Below, one piece after another: positions 25,327 to 33,911 of a DNA stretch of 64,000 nucleotides. Source of the stretch: Couchioplanes caeruleus. GTDB lineage: Bacteria; Actinomycetota; Actinomycetes; Mycobacteriales; Micromonosporaceae. Position 1 is the first letter of the stretch. Each line of letters opens with the position of its first letter. The notes beneath the pieces were generated by a model. It ran no database searches and was not told the DNA's origin. It saw only the letters and a list, made by a program, of their open reading frames with translations. The stretch covers positions 1,929,501 through 1,993,500 of the forward strand of contig NZ_CP092183.1 in the NCBI RefSeq assembly GCF_023499255.1, given 5' to 3'. The position numbers and the translations under genes were made by a program.

Positions 25327-26072
25327 GACGCCGGGATCCAGGCCGCCGGGTCGGACGCGCGCGCGAGCAGATGGTCGCGGTACGCCGCGCGCGCCTCCTC
25401 GGCGGTGCCGAAGTCGAACTCGGCGAGCCATTCGCCGGGCACCAGCGCCAGCACCTCGTCGAGCAGGTCGCCGGTCAGTTGCGGCACGATCGCACCGGCC
25501 GCCGCCGGCACCGCGGTCGCGTACGGCTTGAGCACGTGGTCGTCCCACTTGTACGGCCGGTGCACCACGGTGGCGGCGCGCGGCCAGTTGTGGTGGAAGT
25601 ACAGCGTCGCGCCGTGGTCGATGAGCCACAGGTCGCCGTGCCACATGAGCAGGTTGGGGTTGCGCCAGCTGCGGTCGACGTTCTCCACGAAGGCGTCGAA
25701 GACCAGCACGCGGGAGGCGAGCTCGGCGTCGATCGGGTACGCGACCGGGTCGTACCCGAGCGCGCCGGGCAGATAGTCCATGCCGAGGTTGGCGCCGGCG
25801 CTGGCCTTGATCAGCTCCTGCACCTCCTCGTCGGGCTCGGCCCGGGCCACGACCGGGTCGAGTTCGACGACCACCAGCTCGGGGACGGGCAGCCCGAGCC
25901 GCCGGGCCAGCTCGCCGGAGACCACCTCCGCGACCAGCGCCTTGGGGCCCTGGCCGGCGCCGCGGAACTTGACCACGTACGTGCCGAGGTTGCCGGCCTC
26001 GACGATGCCGGGCAGCGACCCGCCCTCGCGCAGCGGGGTGACGTATCGGATGGCGGTGACCTCGGGCAGCAC
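25323..26072 (-). CDS. HipA-like protein kinase (HipA_2 type)
   Basis: 249 aa from GTG 26072. It resembles the catalytic half of HipA. LGTYVVKFRGAGQGPKALVAEVVSGELARRLGLPVPELVVVELD forms the nucleotide-binding lobe with the invariant Lys. VLVFDAFVENVDRSWRNPNLL holds the catalytic loop, and LWLIDHGATLYFHHNW is the metal-binding D-x-G motif. The N-terminal HipA subdomain is missing, so it is about half the length of E. coli HipA. It is in an operon with an RHH-like protein upstream (10-bp gap) and DUF3037 downstream (4-bp overlap). Substrate unknown. Confidence 0.82.
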   Translation of the reverse strand: MLPEVTAIRYVTPLREGGSLPGIVEAGNLGTYVVKFRGAGQGPKALVAEVVSGELARRLGLPVPELVVVELDPVVARAEPDEEVQELIKASAGANLGMDYLPGALGYDPVAYPIDAELASRVLVFDAFVENVDRSWRNPNLLMWHGDLWLIDHGATLYFHHNWPRAATVVHRPYKWDDHVLKPYATAVPAAAGAIVPQLTGDLLDEVLALVPGEWLAEFDFGTAEEARAAYRDHLLARASDPAAWIPAS

Positions 26073-26082
26073 GCGCCTAACC

Positions 26083-26634
26083 CTAGAGGGTGGTGGGACC
26101 CTGCCGGCGCAGGTCCGCCACCCGGGTCATCGCCTCGCGCAGCTCGGTCAGCCATTCATCGGTGTGCTCGCCGACCAGGCGTACGCACCACGCCAGCGCC
26201 TCCGAGCGGCTGCGGGCCACCCCGGCGTCGACGAGCGTGTCGAGGACCTGCCGTTCGGGCTGGCGCAGCCGGGTCATCACCGGCGCGGAGAGGTGGGTGA
26301 ACAGCTCCTGGGTGTCCCCGCAGCGCAGCCCCCAGCTGACCTTGCGCTGGTAACGGTGCTCGACCTGGCGGGCGACCTTGATCCGGTCGTCGCGGCTGTC
26401 CTCGCGGAACTGGTGGATCCGCCCGGCCTGGGCGGCGGCGCGGTCGGCGTCGCTCGCGTCGGCCGACAGCTCCGGTGCCGGGACCCGGCCCCAGATGACG
26501 ATCTCGTCGCGGTCGACGACGACCTCGGGCGGCCCGGTGAACCAGCCGTCGGGGCTGGCGCCGGTGATCCAGGCGGCGGCGTCGTCGGCGGGTGGCGGCT
26601 CGGTACGGGTGCCGGCGGGTGGACGGAAGCGCAT
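26083..26634 (-). CDS. Uncharacterised protein with RHH-like C-terminal segment
   Basis: 183 aa from ATG 26634 with GGAGG 6 nt upstream. The N-terminus is Pro/Ala-rich. The middle (AGRIHQFREDSRDDRIKVARQVEHRYQRKVSWGLRCGDTQELFTHLS) is basic. The C-terminal QVLDTLVDAGVARSRSEALAWCVRLVGEH resembles a ribbon-helix-helix DNA-binding dimer motif. I do not recognise a named family. It leads the three-gene operon with the HipA-like kinase and DUF3037, where it could act as regulator, substrate or antidote; that is inference from context. Confidence 0.7.
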   Translation of the reverse strand: MRFRPPAGTRTEPPPADDAAAWITGASPDGWFTGPPEVVVDRDEIVIWGRVPAPELSADASDADRAAAQAGRIHQFREDSRDDRIKVARQVEHRYQRKVSWGLRCGDTQELFTHLSAPVMTRLRQPERQVLDTLVDAGVARSRSEALAWCVRLVGEHTDEWLTELREAMTRVADLRRQGPTTL

Positions 26635-26710
26635 GACTACCTCCCAGTGCAAGCTTTGATTACATGCTTACACCGTTGCACGACTGACGCCATGGCCTCG
26701 CGTTCAGCTC

Positions 26711-28195
26711 TCAGAGGACAAAGGCATCGGTCCAGAGCTGACGGGAACGCCCGGTCAGCGCGTCCATGAACGCCACCGCCTGGCTGTCCGTCAGGGCGGC
26801 CACGAAGTCGATCACCGCACGGCCGCGGGCCCGTGCCAGCCGGTCCGGCGTGCTGTCCGGCAGTTCCAGCTCGGCCAGCTCCACCAGGTCCCGCAGCCGG
26901 CGCGGCAGGCGCTCCGCCTCGTCGCGGTCCGACAGCCACGCGACCAGCGCGTCGACCAGCTGTTCCAGCAGCCGCGCCTGACCGCGCTGGTGCAGCGCCA
27001 GGTCGGGGCGTGCCAGCACGAACCGGTTCTGCACGAACTTGAGGACCTGCACCTCGTGCCACTGCGCGGGCGCGAGCAGGACGTGCCCCGACCGTACGGC
27101 CGGCGACTCGCTCACCTCGATCGCGTCCACCAGCCGCTTCGTCCACGCCGCCGAGAACGCCGCCACCTGCGCCTCGGCCTCCAGCGAGCCGTCGAACGGG
27201 ACGCTGAGCAGCCCGTCGACCAGCTCCGCGCGGACCCGTTCCACCGCCGCCGCGAACGCCTCGTCGTCGGCCACCCAGCCGTCCTTGCGGTGCAGCTGGC
27301 GGCGCAGCGCCTCGATGGACGTACCCGGCCGGCGCGGCAGCAGCTCCTCGTCCGGCACGTCGGCGAACTCCATCCGCTGCCACGCCATCAGTTCCGCGGC
27401 CACCGAACCCTGCTGCAGCACGCCGACGCGGTGCACGTCCTCCAGGTCGTGGATCGCGTACGCGATGTCGTCGGCGGTGTCCATCACCGAGGCCTCCGGG
27501 GTCTGCTGCCACGGCGCGACCCGGCCGTCGAACGGCAGCCGTGCCTGCGCCATGTCCCCGACCTCGGTGGAGTACGCGCCGAACTTCAGCGACCCCCCGT
27601 CGGGGTCGTCCGGCGGCGCGGCGGCACCCCGGGGCGGGGGATCCATGTGCCGCGGGTGCGGTGCGGGATGCGTACGCCGGGTCCACGGGTACTTGAGGAT
27701 CGCGGCGCGGGTGGCGGCGGTCAGGTTCAGCCCGATCGTCGCCTGGCCGCGGATCTCCGTGCTGGTCACGATGCGGTACGACTGGGCGTTGCCCTCGAAG
27801 CCGTCGCGCAGCCCCAGCCGTTGCCGGGCCACGTGGTCGAGCACCCGCTCGCCGAGGTGGCCGAACGGCGGGTGCCCCAGGTCGTGGGCGAGCGCGGCCG
27901 CCTCCACCACGTCCGGGTCGCAGCCGCCCAGCTTCTCGAGGGTGTCGGCGTACCGGGACAGCAGGCGCTCGGCGATGGCCCGGCCGACCGAGGCGACCTT
28001 GAGGCTGTGGGTGAGCCGGTTGTGCACCAGCAGCCCCGCCCCGCCCGGGCTGATCACCTGGGTGACCCCGCCCAGCCGGGCGAAGAACGGCGAGCTGACG
28101 ATCCGGTCCCGGTCCACGCGGAACGGGCTGGCGGCGAGATCGCCGGGGGCGACGAGGCCGTCGCCGAACAGGCGCCGGGCGCGGGGATCATCCAT
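26711..28195 (-). CDS. dgt: Deoxyguanosinetriphosphate triphosphohydrolase-like protein
   Basis: 494 aa. HD-domain phosphohydrolase with metal ligands in NRLTHSLKVASVGRAI (His), LAHDLGHPPFGHLGE (His-Asp) and SVMDTADDIAYAIHDLED (Asp). N-terminal SPFFARLGGVTQV and the EGNAQSYRIVT segment are typical of the dGTPase family, which hydrolyses dNTPs to deoxynucleoside and triphosphate. A Pro/Arg-rich insertion (about residues 172-200) is characteristic of actinobacterial members. It controls dNTP pools, alongside thyA-folA in the same window. Confidence 0.93.
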   Translation of the reverse strand: MDDPRARRLFGDGLVAPGDLAASPFRVDRDRIVSSPFFARLGGVTQVISPGGAGLLVHNRLTHSLKVASVGRAIAERLLSRYADTLEKLGGCDPDVVEAAALAHDLGHPPFGHLGERVLDHVARQRLGLRDGFEGNAQSYRIVTSTEIRGQATIGLNLTAATRAAILKYPWTRRTHPAPHPRHMDPPPRGAAAPPDDPDGGSLKFGAYSTEVGDMAQARLPFDGRVAPWQQTPEASVMDTADDIAYAIHDLEDVHRVGVLQQGSVAAELMAWQRMEFADVPDEELLPRRPGTSIEALRRQLHRKDGWVADDEAFAAAVERVRAELVDGLLSVPFDGSLEAEAQVAAFSAAWTKRLVDAIEVSESPAVRSGHVLLAPAQWHEVQVLKFVQNRFVLARPDLALHQRGQARLLEQLVDALVAWLSDRDEAERLPRRLRDLVELAELELPDSTPDRLARARGRAVIDFVAALTDSQAVAFMDALTGRSRQLWTDAFVL

Positions 28196-28231
28196 GCGCC
28201 CGACGCTATTACATCGGCGTGCGTACCCGGC

Positions 28232-28810
28232 TCAGCGAGCCTGCAGCGCGTCCAGGGCGACCGCCATCGCGGCGACGAGCCGGCGGTCCAGCTGCGGGTC
28301 GTGGATCGTCACGACGTACTTGTCGCGCAGGCCCCACTTCTTGACCACGGAGAACGCCGGGCGCTCGCCCAGGAGGAAGTCGAAGTGGTACGGCAGCCAG
28401 GACAGCGAGTCCACGAACCGGCGCAGGATGGCCACGGTCAGGTTCGACTCGCGGCCGACCATCTCGCCGTATCCGGGCTGCTCGAGGTGCCACGTCGAGC
28501 GCAGCAGGGACTCCTTGAAGTTCTTGCGGAACAGGCCGATCGCGGTGCCGGCGGCGTCCGTGACGTCGTACGTCGCGCCCAGGTCGATGACCTGGCGGGC
28601 CTTGAAGCCGAGGACCGGAGTCGTCTTGGTGTCGTCGGTGTAGAGCGTCACCTGCTCCTTGAAGGCCATCCGCTTCTGCTGCGCGAACGCGAGCACGCCG
28701 GCCTCCGAGCCGTCCGGCGCGACGGCGTGGATCTCGTACTGGTTGACCATCAAACGCACGCGCTGACGCACGATGAGTTGCTGCTGATTCTGAAGGGTTT
28801 GCACAGTCAC
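28232..28810 (-). CDS. LURP-one-related (tubby-like fold) protein
   Basis: 192 aa from GTG 28810; GTG 28804 is an alternative start. Strand-rich sequence with the LURP-one pattern: LIVRQRVRLMVNQYEIHAVAPDGSEAGVLAFAQQKRMAFKEQVTLYTDD, PVLGFKARQVIDLGATYDVTDAAGTAIGLFRK and a C-terminal hydrophobic helix (LVAAMAVALDAL). Related proteins are phospholipid-scramblase-like barrels that may bind lipids. The function here is unknown. Upstream codons to 28828 give no better start. Confidence 0.75.
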   Translation of the reverse strand: MTVQTLQNQQQLIVRQRVRLMVNQYEIHAVAPDGSEAGVLAFAQQKRMAFKEQVTLYTDDTKTTPVLGFKARQVIDLGATYDVTDAAGTAIGLFRKNFKESLLRSTWHLEQPGYGEMVGRESNLTVAILRRFVDSLSWLPYHFDFLLGERPAFSVVKKWGLRDKYVVTIHDPQLDRRLVAAMAVALDALQAR

Positions 28811-28927
28811 GGCGGCAGTGTGACACACATCGCCATGCTGAGGAGATCCACAGCACCTCGGTGGCGGGCCGGCCGCACCGGCGGTCAGACTTGGCAGTCA
28901 GACGGAACCGACACGGAGGAATCGCGC

Positions 28928-30052
28928 ATGGCGAAGCAGGCAGAAGGCCGCCGAGGGCTCGGAAAGGGATGGATCGCCCTCGCGCTCGGCGCGGCGGCGG
29001 TGTGGGCCGCCCGGGACATTCCGCTCCAGATCGGCTCCCGCAAGATCGGCGATCGGGCCGAGGGTGAACGCGGCGCGCGCTACCGGCGGTCCCCGCAGTT
29101 CAAGGACGGCAAGTTCCGCAACACCGTGCCGGCCACCGAGGTCGCCCTGGCCTCGATGCCGCGCCTGCTCGCCGCGTCGCTGACCGACCGCGACCGCCGC
29201 CACCCCGCCTCCCCGATCCCGGTGGTCATCCCCGAGACGGGCGGCGACGGGCTCTACGTCACCTGGTACGGCCACTCCTCGGCGCTGATCGAGATCGAGG
29301 GCCGCCGGGTGCTGCTCGACCCGGTGTGGAGCGACCGGTGCTCGCCCTCGCGCCTGCAGGGCCCGAAGCGGCTGCACGAGCCGCCCGTGCCGCTGCGCTC
29401 GCTGCCGCCCGTCGACGCGGTGGTCATCTCGCACGACCACTACGACCACCTGGACATGGAGTCGATCCGCAACCTGGTGGACCTGCAGGCCGCGCCGTTC
29501 CTCGTGCCGCTCGGCATCGGCGCGCACCTGGAGCGCTGGGGCGTACCGGCCACCCGCATCATCGAGCTCGACTGGGACGAGCGCGCCACGGTCGCCGGCA
29601 TCGAGTTCGTCGCCACGGCCGCCCGGCACTTCTCCGGCCGCGGCTTCTCCCGCGACGAGACGCTGTGGGCCTCCTGGGTGATCGCCGGGCCGACCCGCAA
29701 GGCGTTCTACTCCGGCGACACCGGCTACTTCCCCGGCTTCGCGGAGATCGGCGAGGAGCACGGGCCGTTCGACGTGACGCTGGTGCAGATCGGGGCGTAC
29801 GGCGACCAGTGGCCGGACATCCACATGGTGCCGGAGGACGGCGTCGCCACCCACGTGGACGTCCGCGGCGGCCTGATGATCCCGGTGCACTGGGCCACGT
29901 TCAACCTGGCGCTGCACGACTGGGCCGAGCCGGCCGACCGGGCCTGGCGCGAGGCCAAGGCGCGCGACGTGAAGCTGGCCGTCCCCCGGCCGGGCGAGCG
30001 GGTCGACGTCGACAACCCGCCCGCGGTCGACGGCTGGTGGCAGCAGCTCTAG
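28928..30052 (+). CDS. MBL-fold metal-dependent hydrolase (NAPE-PLD/UlaG-like)
   Basis: 374 aa from ATG 28928 with GGAGG 7 nt upstream. An N-terminal hydrophobic segment (WIALALGAAAVWAARDIPL) may anchor it. The metallo-beta-lactamase core shows ITWYGHSS-type entry (VTWYGHSSALIEI), the zinc motif SHDHYDHLD, TAARHFSGRGF, YSGDTGYFPGF and PVHWATFNLALHDWAEP. This arrangement is shared with N-acylphosphatidylethanolamine phospholipase D-like and UlaG-like hydrolases; the substrate is not deducible. An upstream open frame of about 640 codons is antisense to dgt and the LURP gene. Confidence 0.88.
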   Translation: MAKQAEGRRGLGKGWIALALGAAAVWAARDIPLQIGSRKIGDRAEGERGARYRRSPQFKDGKFRNTVPATEVALASMPRLLAASLTDRDRRHPASPIPVVIPETGGDGLYVTWYGHSSALIEIEGRRVLLDPVWSDRCSPSRLQGPKRLHEPPVPLRSLPPVDAVVISHDHYDHLDMESIRNLVDLQAAPFLVPLGIGAHLERWGVPATRIIELDWDERATVAGIEFVATAARHFSGRGFSRDETLWASWVIAGPTRKAFYSGDTGYFPGFAEIGEEHGPFDVTLVQIGAYGDQWPDIHMVPEDGVATHVDVRGGLMIPVHWATFNLALHDWAEPADRAWREAKARDVKLAVPRPGERVDVDNPPAVDGWWQQL

Positions 30053-30055
30053 GGG

Positions 30056-30859
30056 GTGGCCGACGACTCGCTCTACACCGGCAGCGCGGCGCACTACCCG
30101 GTGGGGCGGATGCCGTACCCGCCGGCGCTGCCCGAGGTCCTGCGCGAGCGGCTCGGCCTGGACGGCACCGGCCGGCTCCTCGACGTGGGATGCGGCCCGG
30201 GCTCGCTGACCCTGCTGCTCGCCCCGCTGTTCGCGGAGGCGGTCGGCGTCGACGCGGACCCCGGCATGATCGCCGAGGCGCGCCGCAGGGCCCCGGGGCT
30301 GTCGTGGCACCGCCTGCGCGCCGAGGAGCTGCCGGCCGGGCTGGGCGAGTTCCGGCTGGTCAGCTTCGCCCAGTCCTTCCACTGGATGGACCAGCCGGCC
30401 GTGGCGCGCGCGGTCCGTCCGATGATCGATCCGGGCGGCGCCTGGGTGCACGTCGGCGCCACCACCCACCGCGGCGTGAACGGCGCCGACCCGCTAACCC
30501 GGCCCCGGCCGCCGTGGGAGCGGATCGACGCGCTCGTGGCCTCGTACCTCGGGCCGGTGCGGCGCGCCGGACGGTCCACCCTGCCGAACGGCACCCCCGG
30601 CGGCGAGGAGGACGTGATGCGGGCGGCCGGCTACCGCGGGCCGGACCGTGTCGTCGTGGGCGGCGGCGAGGAGGTGGCACGGTCGGCGGACGAGATCGTG
30701 TCGGCGGTGTTCTCGCTGTCGTACGCCACGCCGCACCTGTTCGGGGAGCGGGTGGGGGAGTTCGAGGCGGACCTGCGGTCGCTGCTGGCCGAGGCGGCGC
30801 CGCCCGGCGTCTTCGCCGAGCGGCGCCGCGAGACGGAACTGGTGATCTGGCGCCCCTGA
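30056..30859 (+). CDS. SAM-dependent class I methyltransferase
   Basis: 267 aa from GTG 30056, 3 nt after the hydrolase stop, so co-transcribed with it. Motif I is LLDVGCGPGSLTLLLAP, followed by AVGVDADPGMIAEAR (acidic residue binding the ribose) and VSFAQSFHWMDQPAVARAVRPMIDPGG. The general type acts on small molecules; the substrate is unknown. Confidence 0.85.
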   Translation: MADDSLYTGSAAHYPVGRMPYPPALPEVLRERLGLDGTGRLLDVGCGPGSLTLLLAPLFAEAVGVDADPGMIAEARRRAPGLSWHRLRAEELPAGLGEFRLVSFAQSFHWMDQPAVARAVRPMIDPGGAWVHVGATTHRGVNGADPLTRPRPPWERIDALVASYLGPVRRAGRSTLPNGTPGGEEDVMRAAGYRGPDRVVVGGGEEVARSADEIVSAVFSLSYATPHLFGERVGEFEADLRSLLAEAAPPGVFAERRRETELVIWRP

Positions 30860-30974
30860 CACGGGTGGGGCTTCGAAGTGGACGCTCTCGCGCCGGCGGC
30901 CGGCGGTCTCCCCGAGTGCGACGAGGAGGACCACCGCTTCCGCAGCCGGCTCGCTCACCGGCAGGTGACGGGCC

Positions 30975-31193
30975 TCAGGCGGCGGCGCGGTAAACCGCGG
31001 CGACGACCGTGGCCAGCAGGAACAGGGTGCCCATCAGCAGGGGCCGGGTGTGGCCCCAGGCGATCTTGCGCTTGGCCGGGACGTCGCGCTTCGTTGCGCG
31101 CAGGTCCCGCCAGGCCGCGTGGGCACGTCCGGCGCGGTAGCCGATCGTGAGCACGGTGACGGCGGTGATCATGGTGGCGACGCTCGCTGTCAT
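30975..31193 (-). CDS. Small two-TM membrane protein
   Basis: 72 aa from ATG 31193 (MTASVATMITAVTVLTIGYRAGRAH). A hydrophobic helix at about 3-19 and another at about 53-69 (PLLMGTLFLLATVVAAVYRAA) flank a basic loop. It has an AGGGGG-type ribosome site. No family recognised. The 115 bp between its end and the methyltransferase stop hold nothing clear. Confidence 0.6.
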   Translation of the reverse strand: MTASVATMITAVTVLTIGYRAGRAHAAWRDLRATKRDVPAKRKIAWGHTRPLLMGTLFLLATVVAAVYRAAA

Positions 31194-31317
31194 GCGACCC
31201 CCTGGAGGTGCGTGGCGGTGCGGTCGCGACCCAGTGTGGGACGGCAATCCGACCGATTCCAGGGGATTAAGAGCGTTAAAACCGTATAAAGCCGATTCCC
31301 GGGTACGGACGTCCGTG

Positions 31318-32229
31318 TCAGCTTTCCGATCGTTGCCGTGGCACGCAGACCTTGACAGCGGCCGGCGCGACCTCGACGCGGATCTTCTTGACCTTGTCGC
31401 GGGAGCCGCCGTCGAGCTCGTACGTCAGCGGCTCCTTCAGCTTCACGTCGATGCGGCGGGCGCGGGTCATGTGGACGAACGGGGACTCCTCGGAGCGGCC
31501 GACCGCCATGCGGCCCATGGTGCGGGCCCACTGGGCGGCGCCGCGGGCGGTGGCCACGCCGACGTCGAGCCAGCCGTCGTCCGGCTTCGCGTCGTCGAAC
31601 GCGGTGATGCCGCCGGTGATCATGCTGACGTTGCCGACCAGGACGCAGGACGCCTCGTCGGCGAACCAGTCGGTGCCGTCCACCTTGATCTTCGCCTGGG
31701 GGGCGGGGTCGTCGAGGTGGCGCAGGCCCGTCCAGACGTACGACAGCTTGCCCATCCGGTCCTTCAGCTTGCCGTCGGCGTCGTGGATCATCGCGCCGTC
31801 GAAGCCGATGCCGGCCATGACCGCGAAGTGCTCGCCGTTGAGCACGCCGAGGTCCAGCCGGCGCCGCCCGCCGTGGAAGGCGGTCCGGACAGCACCGGGC
31901 AGGTCGTCCGGGACGCCCAGGTTGGTGGCCAGCAGGTTCGCGGTGCCGGCCGGGATGATGCCCACCGGGATCTTCGCCCCGCCCTCGGCGCCGGCCAGCG
32001 CGTCCAGGGTGCGCTGGACCATGCCGTCGCCGCCCCAGACGATGAGCAGGTCGGGCTGCTCCTTGACGGCCTTGCGCACCTGCTTCGGGGCCTTCTTGCT
32101 CTTCGGCACCTCGTACCAGAGCAGATCCTCGACGCCTTCGTCGGTGATGAGGCGCCGCAGCTCGTCCAGTCCGCCACCGAGCGTCTTGCGCTGATGGGCG
32201 ACCACGGCGACCTTCCGGGGAGTACGCAT
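31318..32229 (-). CDS. Diacylglycerol/sphingosine kinase-family lipid kinase
   Basis: 303 aa. The kinase loop LIVWGGDGMVQRTLDAL and the following VGIIPAGTANLLATNLGVP are diagnostic of the DAGK catalytic domain; NGEHFAVMAGIGFDGAMI and the C-terminal YELDGG-type segment (LTYELDGGSRDKVKKIRVEV) complete it. It phosphorylates a lipid alcohol at the membrane; the actual lipid is unknown. Monocistronic by position. Confidence 0.9.
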   Translation of the reverse strand: MRTPRKVAVVAHQRKTLGGGLDELRRLITDEGVEDLLWYEVPKSKKAPKQVRKAVKEQPDLLIVWGGDGMVQRTLDALAGAEGGAKIPVGIIPAGTANLLATNLGVPDDLPGAVRTAFHGGRRRLDLGVLNGEHFAVMAGIGFDGAMIHDADGKLKDRMGKLSYVWTGLRHLDDPAPQAKIKVDGTDWFADEASCVLVGNVSMITGGITAFDDAKPDDGWLDVGVATARGAAQWARTMGRMAVGRSEESPFVHMTRARRIDVKLKEPLTYELDGGSRDKVKKIRVEVAPAAVKVCVPRQRSES

Positions 32230-32273
32230 GCGACCGCCGTTACCCGGACCCCCGGATTTTCAAGCCTGAAGCC

Positions 32274-32852
32274 TCAGCTGACCGTCTCACGCATGCGCTG
32301 CTCGGCGGCGGCGCTGCGGATGACCATGAGGCGCAGTTCCAGCTCGTCCGAGACCATCGACGCGAGGTGCTCGAGGGCCTTCAGCTGCCGGGGCGTCGCC
32401 TCGCGCGGGCGGTTGTCGATGACGTTGACCGTGCCGAGGCGGTAGCCGTCGTGGGTGCGGATGGGCGCCGCCGCGTAGAAGCGCAGCCCCAGCTCGCCGC
32501 GGACCAGCGGGTGTTCGAGCGTACGGGGGTCCACGGCCGCGTTGTTGATCACGTACACGTCGTCCTGCGCGATGACCGAGGCGCACAGGCCGGGCTCCTT
32601 GCCGACCTCGCGGACGCCGGTCAGGCCCTGGCAAGCGGCCAGCCAGACGCGGTCCTGCTCGACCAGTGACACCGTGGCGATGGGGGTGTCGAAGATGGCG
32701 CCGGCCACGAACGCGATGCGGTCGTACGCGTCCTCGACCGGCTGGTCCACGAGACGGTAGCGGCGTACGGCCTCGAGCCGCTGCTGCTCCTCGTGGCCGA
32801 CGGTGTCCAGGTATTCGTAGGCTCCGCCCGAGATCGGGCTGCTGTTCGTCAC
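32274..32852 (-). CDS. GAF-domain sensor protein
   Basis: 192 aa from GTG 32852 with GAGGGG 7 nt upstream. A single GAF domain: YDRIAFVAGAIFDTPIATVSLVEQDRVWLAACQGL, CASVIAQDDVYVINNAAVDPRTLEHPLV and LRFYAAAPIRTHDGYRLGTVNVIDN. A C-terminal helix follows (LKALEHLASMVSDELELRLMVIRSAAAEQRM). No output domain is fused, so it may signal through a partner. The 150-bp divergent region to the PfkB gene holds the promoters. Confidence 0.85.
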   Translation of the reverse strand: MTNSSPISGGAYEYLDTVGHEEQQRLEAVRRYRLVDQPVEDAYDRIAFVAGAIFDTPIATVSLVEQDRVWLAACQGLTGVREVGKEPGLCASVIAQDDVYVINNAAVDPRTLEHPLVRGELGLRFYAAAPIRTHDGYRLGTVNVIDNRPREATPRQLKALEHLASMVSDELELRLMVIRSAAAEQRMRETVS

Positions 32853-33002
32853 GATGAGGCCCCTCACACAGTGATCGCCGGTGATGACTGTGAGCGTAGT
32901 GAAAGTTCCGGGGGTCGCCGCAATGCCCGCGTCCAGGTAATTGCCAGGTGACCTCGCCCGCACGGGGGAATGTCGCACAAACTGTCGGGGTAGTAATGCA
33001 GC

Positions 33003-33911
33003 GTGAAACCACCGGTAGCGGCCGTAGTCGGGCAACTCGCCCGTGACCTCGTCCTGTCCGTCGATGCGGTCCCCGGTGCGGGGAACGCCGCCGACGCGCT
33101 CGACCGCCGGGAGCAGCTGGGCGGGAAGGGCGCCAACCAGGCCGTCTCGCTCGCGCAGCTGGGCGTACGCCCCCGGCTCGTGGCCGTGGCCGGCGAGGAC
33201 GTCATCGGCGACGTGCTGCTCGACCAGGCGCGGCGCGACGGCATCGACGTGACCGCGGTCGTCCGCCGGCGCGGCGCGCTCACCGGGCTGATCGTCGAGG
33301 TGCTCGACGCCGAGGGGCACTGGCGGTACGTGCAGCATCTGCCCGAGTCCGTGCTGCTGACCGACCGTGACGTGGAAGCGGCGCGCACGGTGATCGCCGG
33401 TGCTGACGCCGTACTCGTGCAGTTGCAGCAGCCACCCGCGGCCGCGCTGGCCGCCGCCCGCATCGGGCACGACGCGGGCCGGCTGGTCGTGCTGGACGGC
33501 GCTCCGCAGGAGCGACGCGACGACCTGCTCGCGGCCGCCGACGTGGTCCGCGCCGACGAGCAGGAGACCGAGCTGCTGCTCGGCGGGAAGGCGACCGTCG
33601 ACCGGGCCCGCGCCCTGCTGGAGAAGGGGCCGCGCCTGCTGGCGCTCGGCGTCGAGGACGGCAACCTCTTCGTGTGGCGCGACGGGGACGTGTGTCTTCC
33701 GCTGACCGACGAGAAGGTCGTGGACACGACGGGTGGCGGCGACGCGTTCACGGCGGCGCTGACCGCGGCGCTGCTGCGCGGTGAGGAACCGGCGACGGCC
33801 GCGCGGTGGGCGGTGGCGGCATCCGGCGCGACCGTCGGGCACCCCGGCGGACGGCCGGACCTGACCGTCGAGGATCTGGAGAAGCGCGTGAAGGAGATCG
33901 CCGGTGGGTGA
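33003..33911 (+). CDS. PfkB-family (ribokinase-like) carbohydrate kinase
   Basis: 302 aa from GTG 33003. N-terminal signature LGGKGANQAVSLAQLG and the C-terminal catalytic motif DTTGGGDAFTAALTAALL, where DTTGAGD is usual; the catalytic Asp is retained. Overlaps the GH65 gene start by 8 bp, so the two are co-translated. It could phosphorylate a sugar released or consumed by the GH65 enzyme; the substrate is not deducible from sequence. Confidence 0.88.
   Translation: MKPPVAAVVGQLARDLVLSVDAVPGAGNAADALDRREQLGGKGANQAVSLAQLGVRPRLVAVAGEDVIGDVLLDQARRDGIDVTAVVRRRGALTGLIVEVLDAEGHWRYVQHLPESVLLTDRDVEAARTVIAGADAVLVQLQQPPAAALAAARIGHDAGRLVVLDGAPQERRDDLLAAADVVRADEQETELLLGGKATVDRARALLEKGPRLLALGVEDGNLFVWRDGDVCLPLTDEKVVDTTGGGDAFTAALTAALLRGEEPATAARWAVAASGATVGHPGGRPDLTVEDLEKRVKEIAGG

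Noticed and set aside
26990..28927. Long plus-strand open frame running into the MBL hydrolase
   Set aside because: Only the part from ATG 28928 has MBL motifs. The first roughly 645 codons are antisense to dgt and the LURP gene, with Arg/Gln/His-rich shadow composition.
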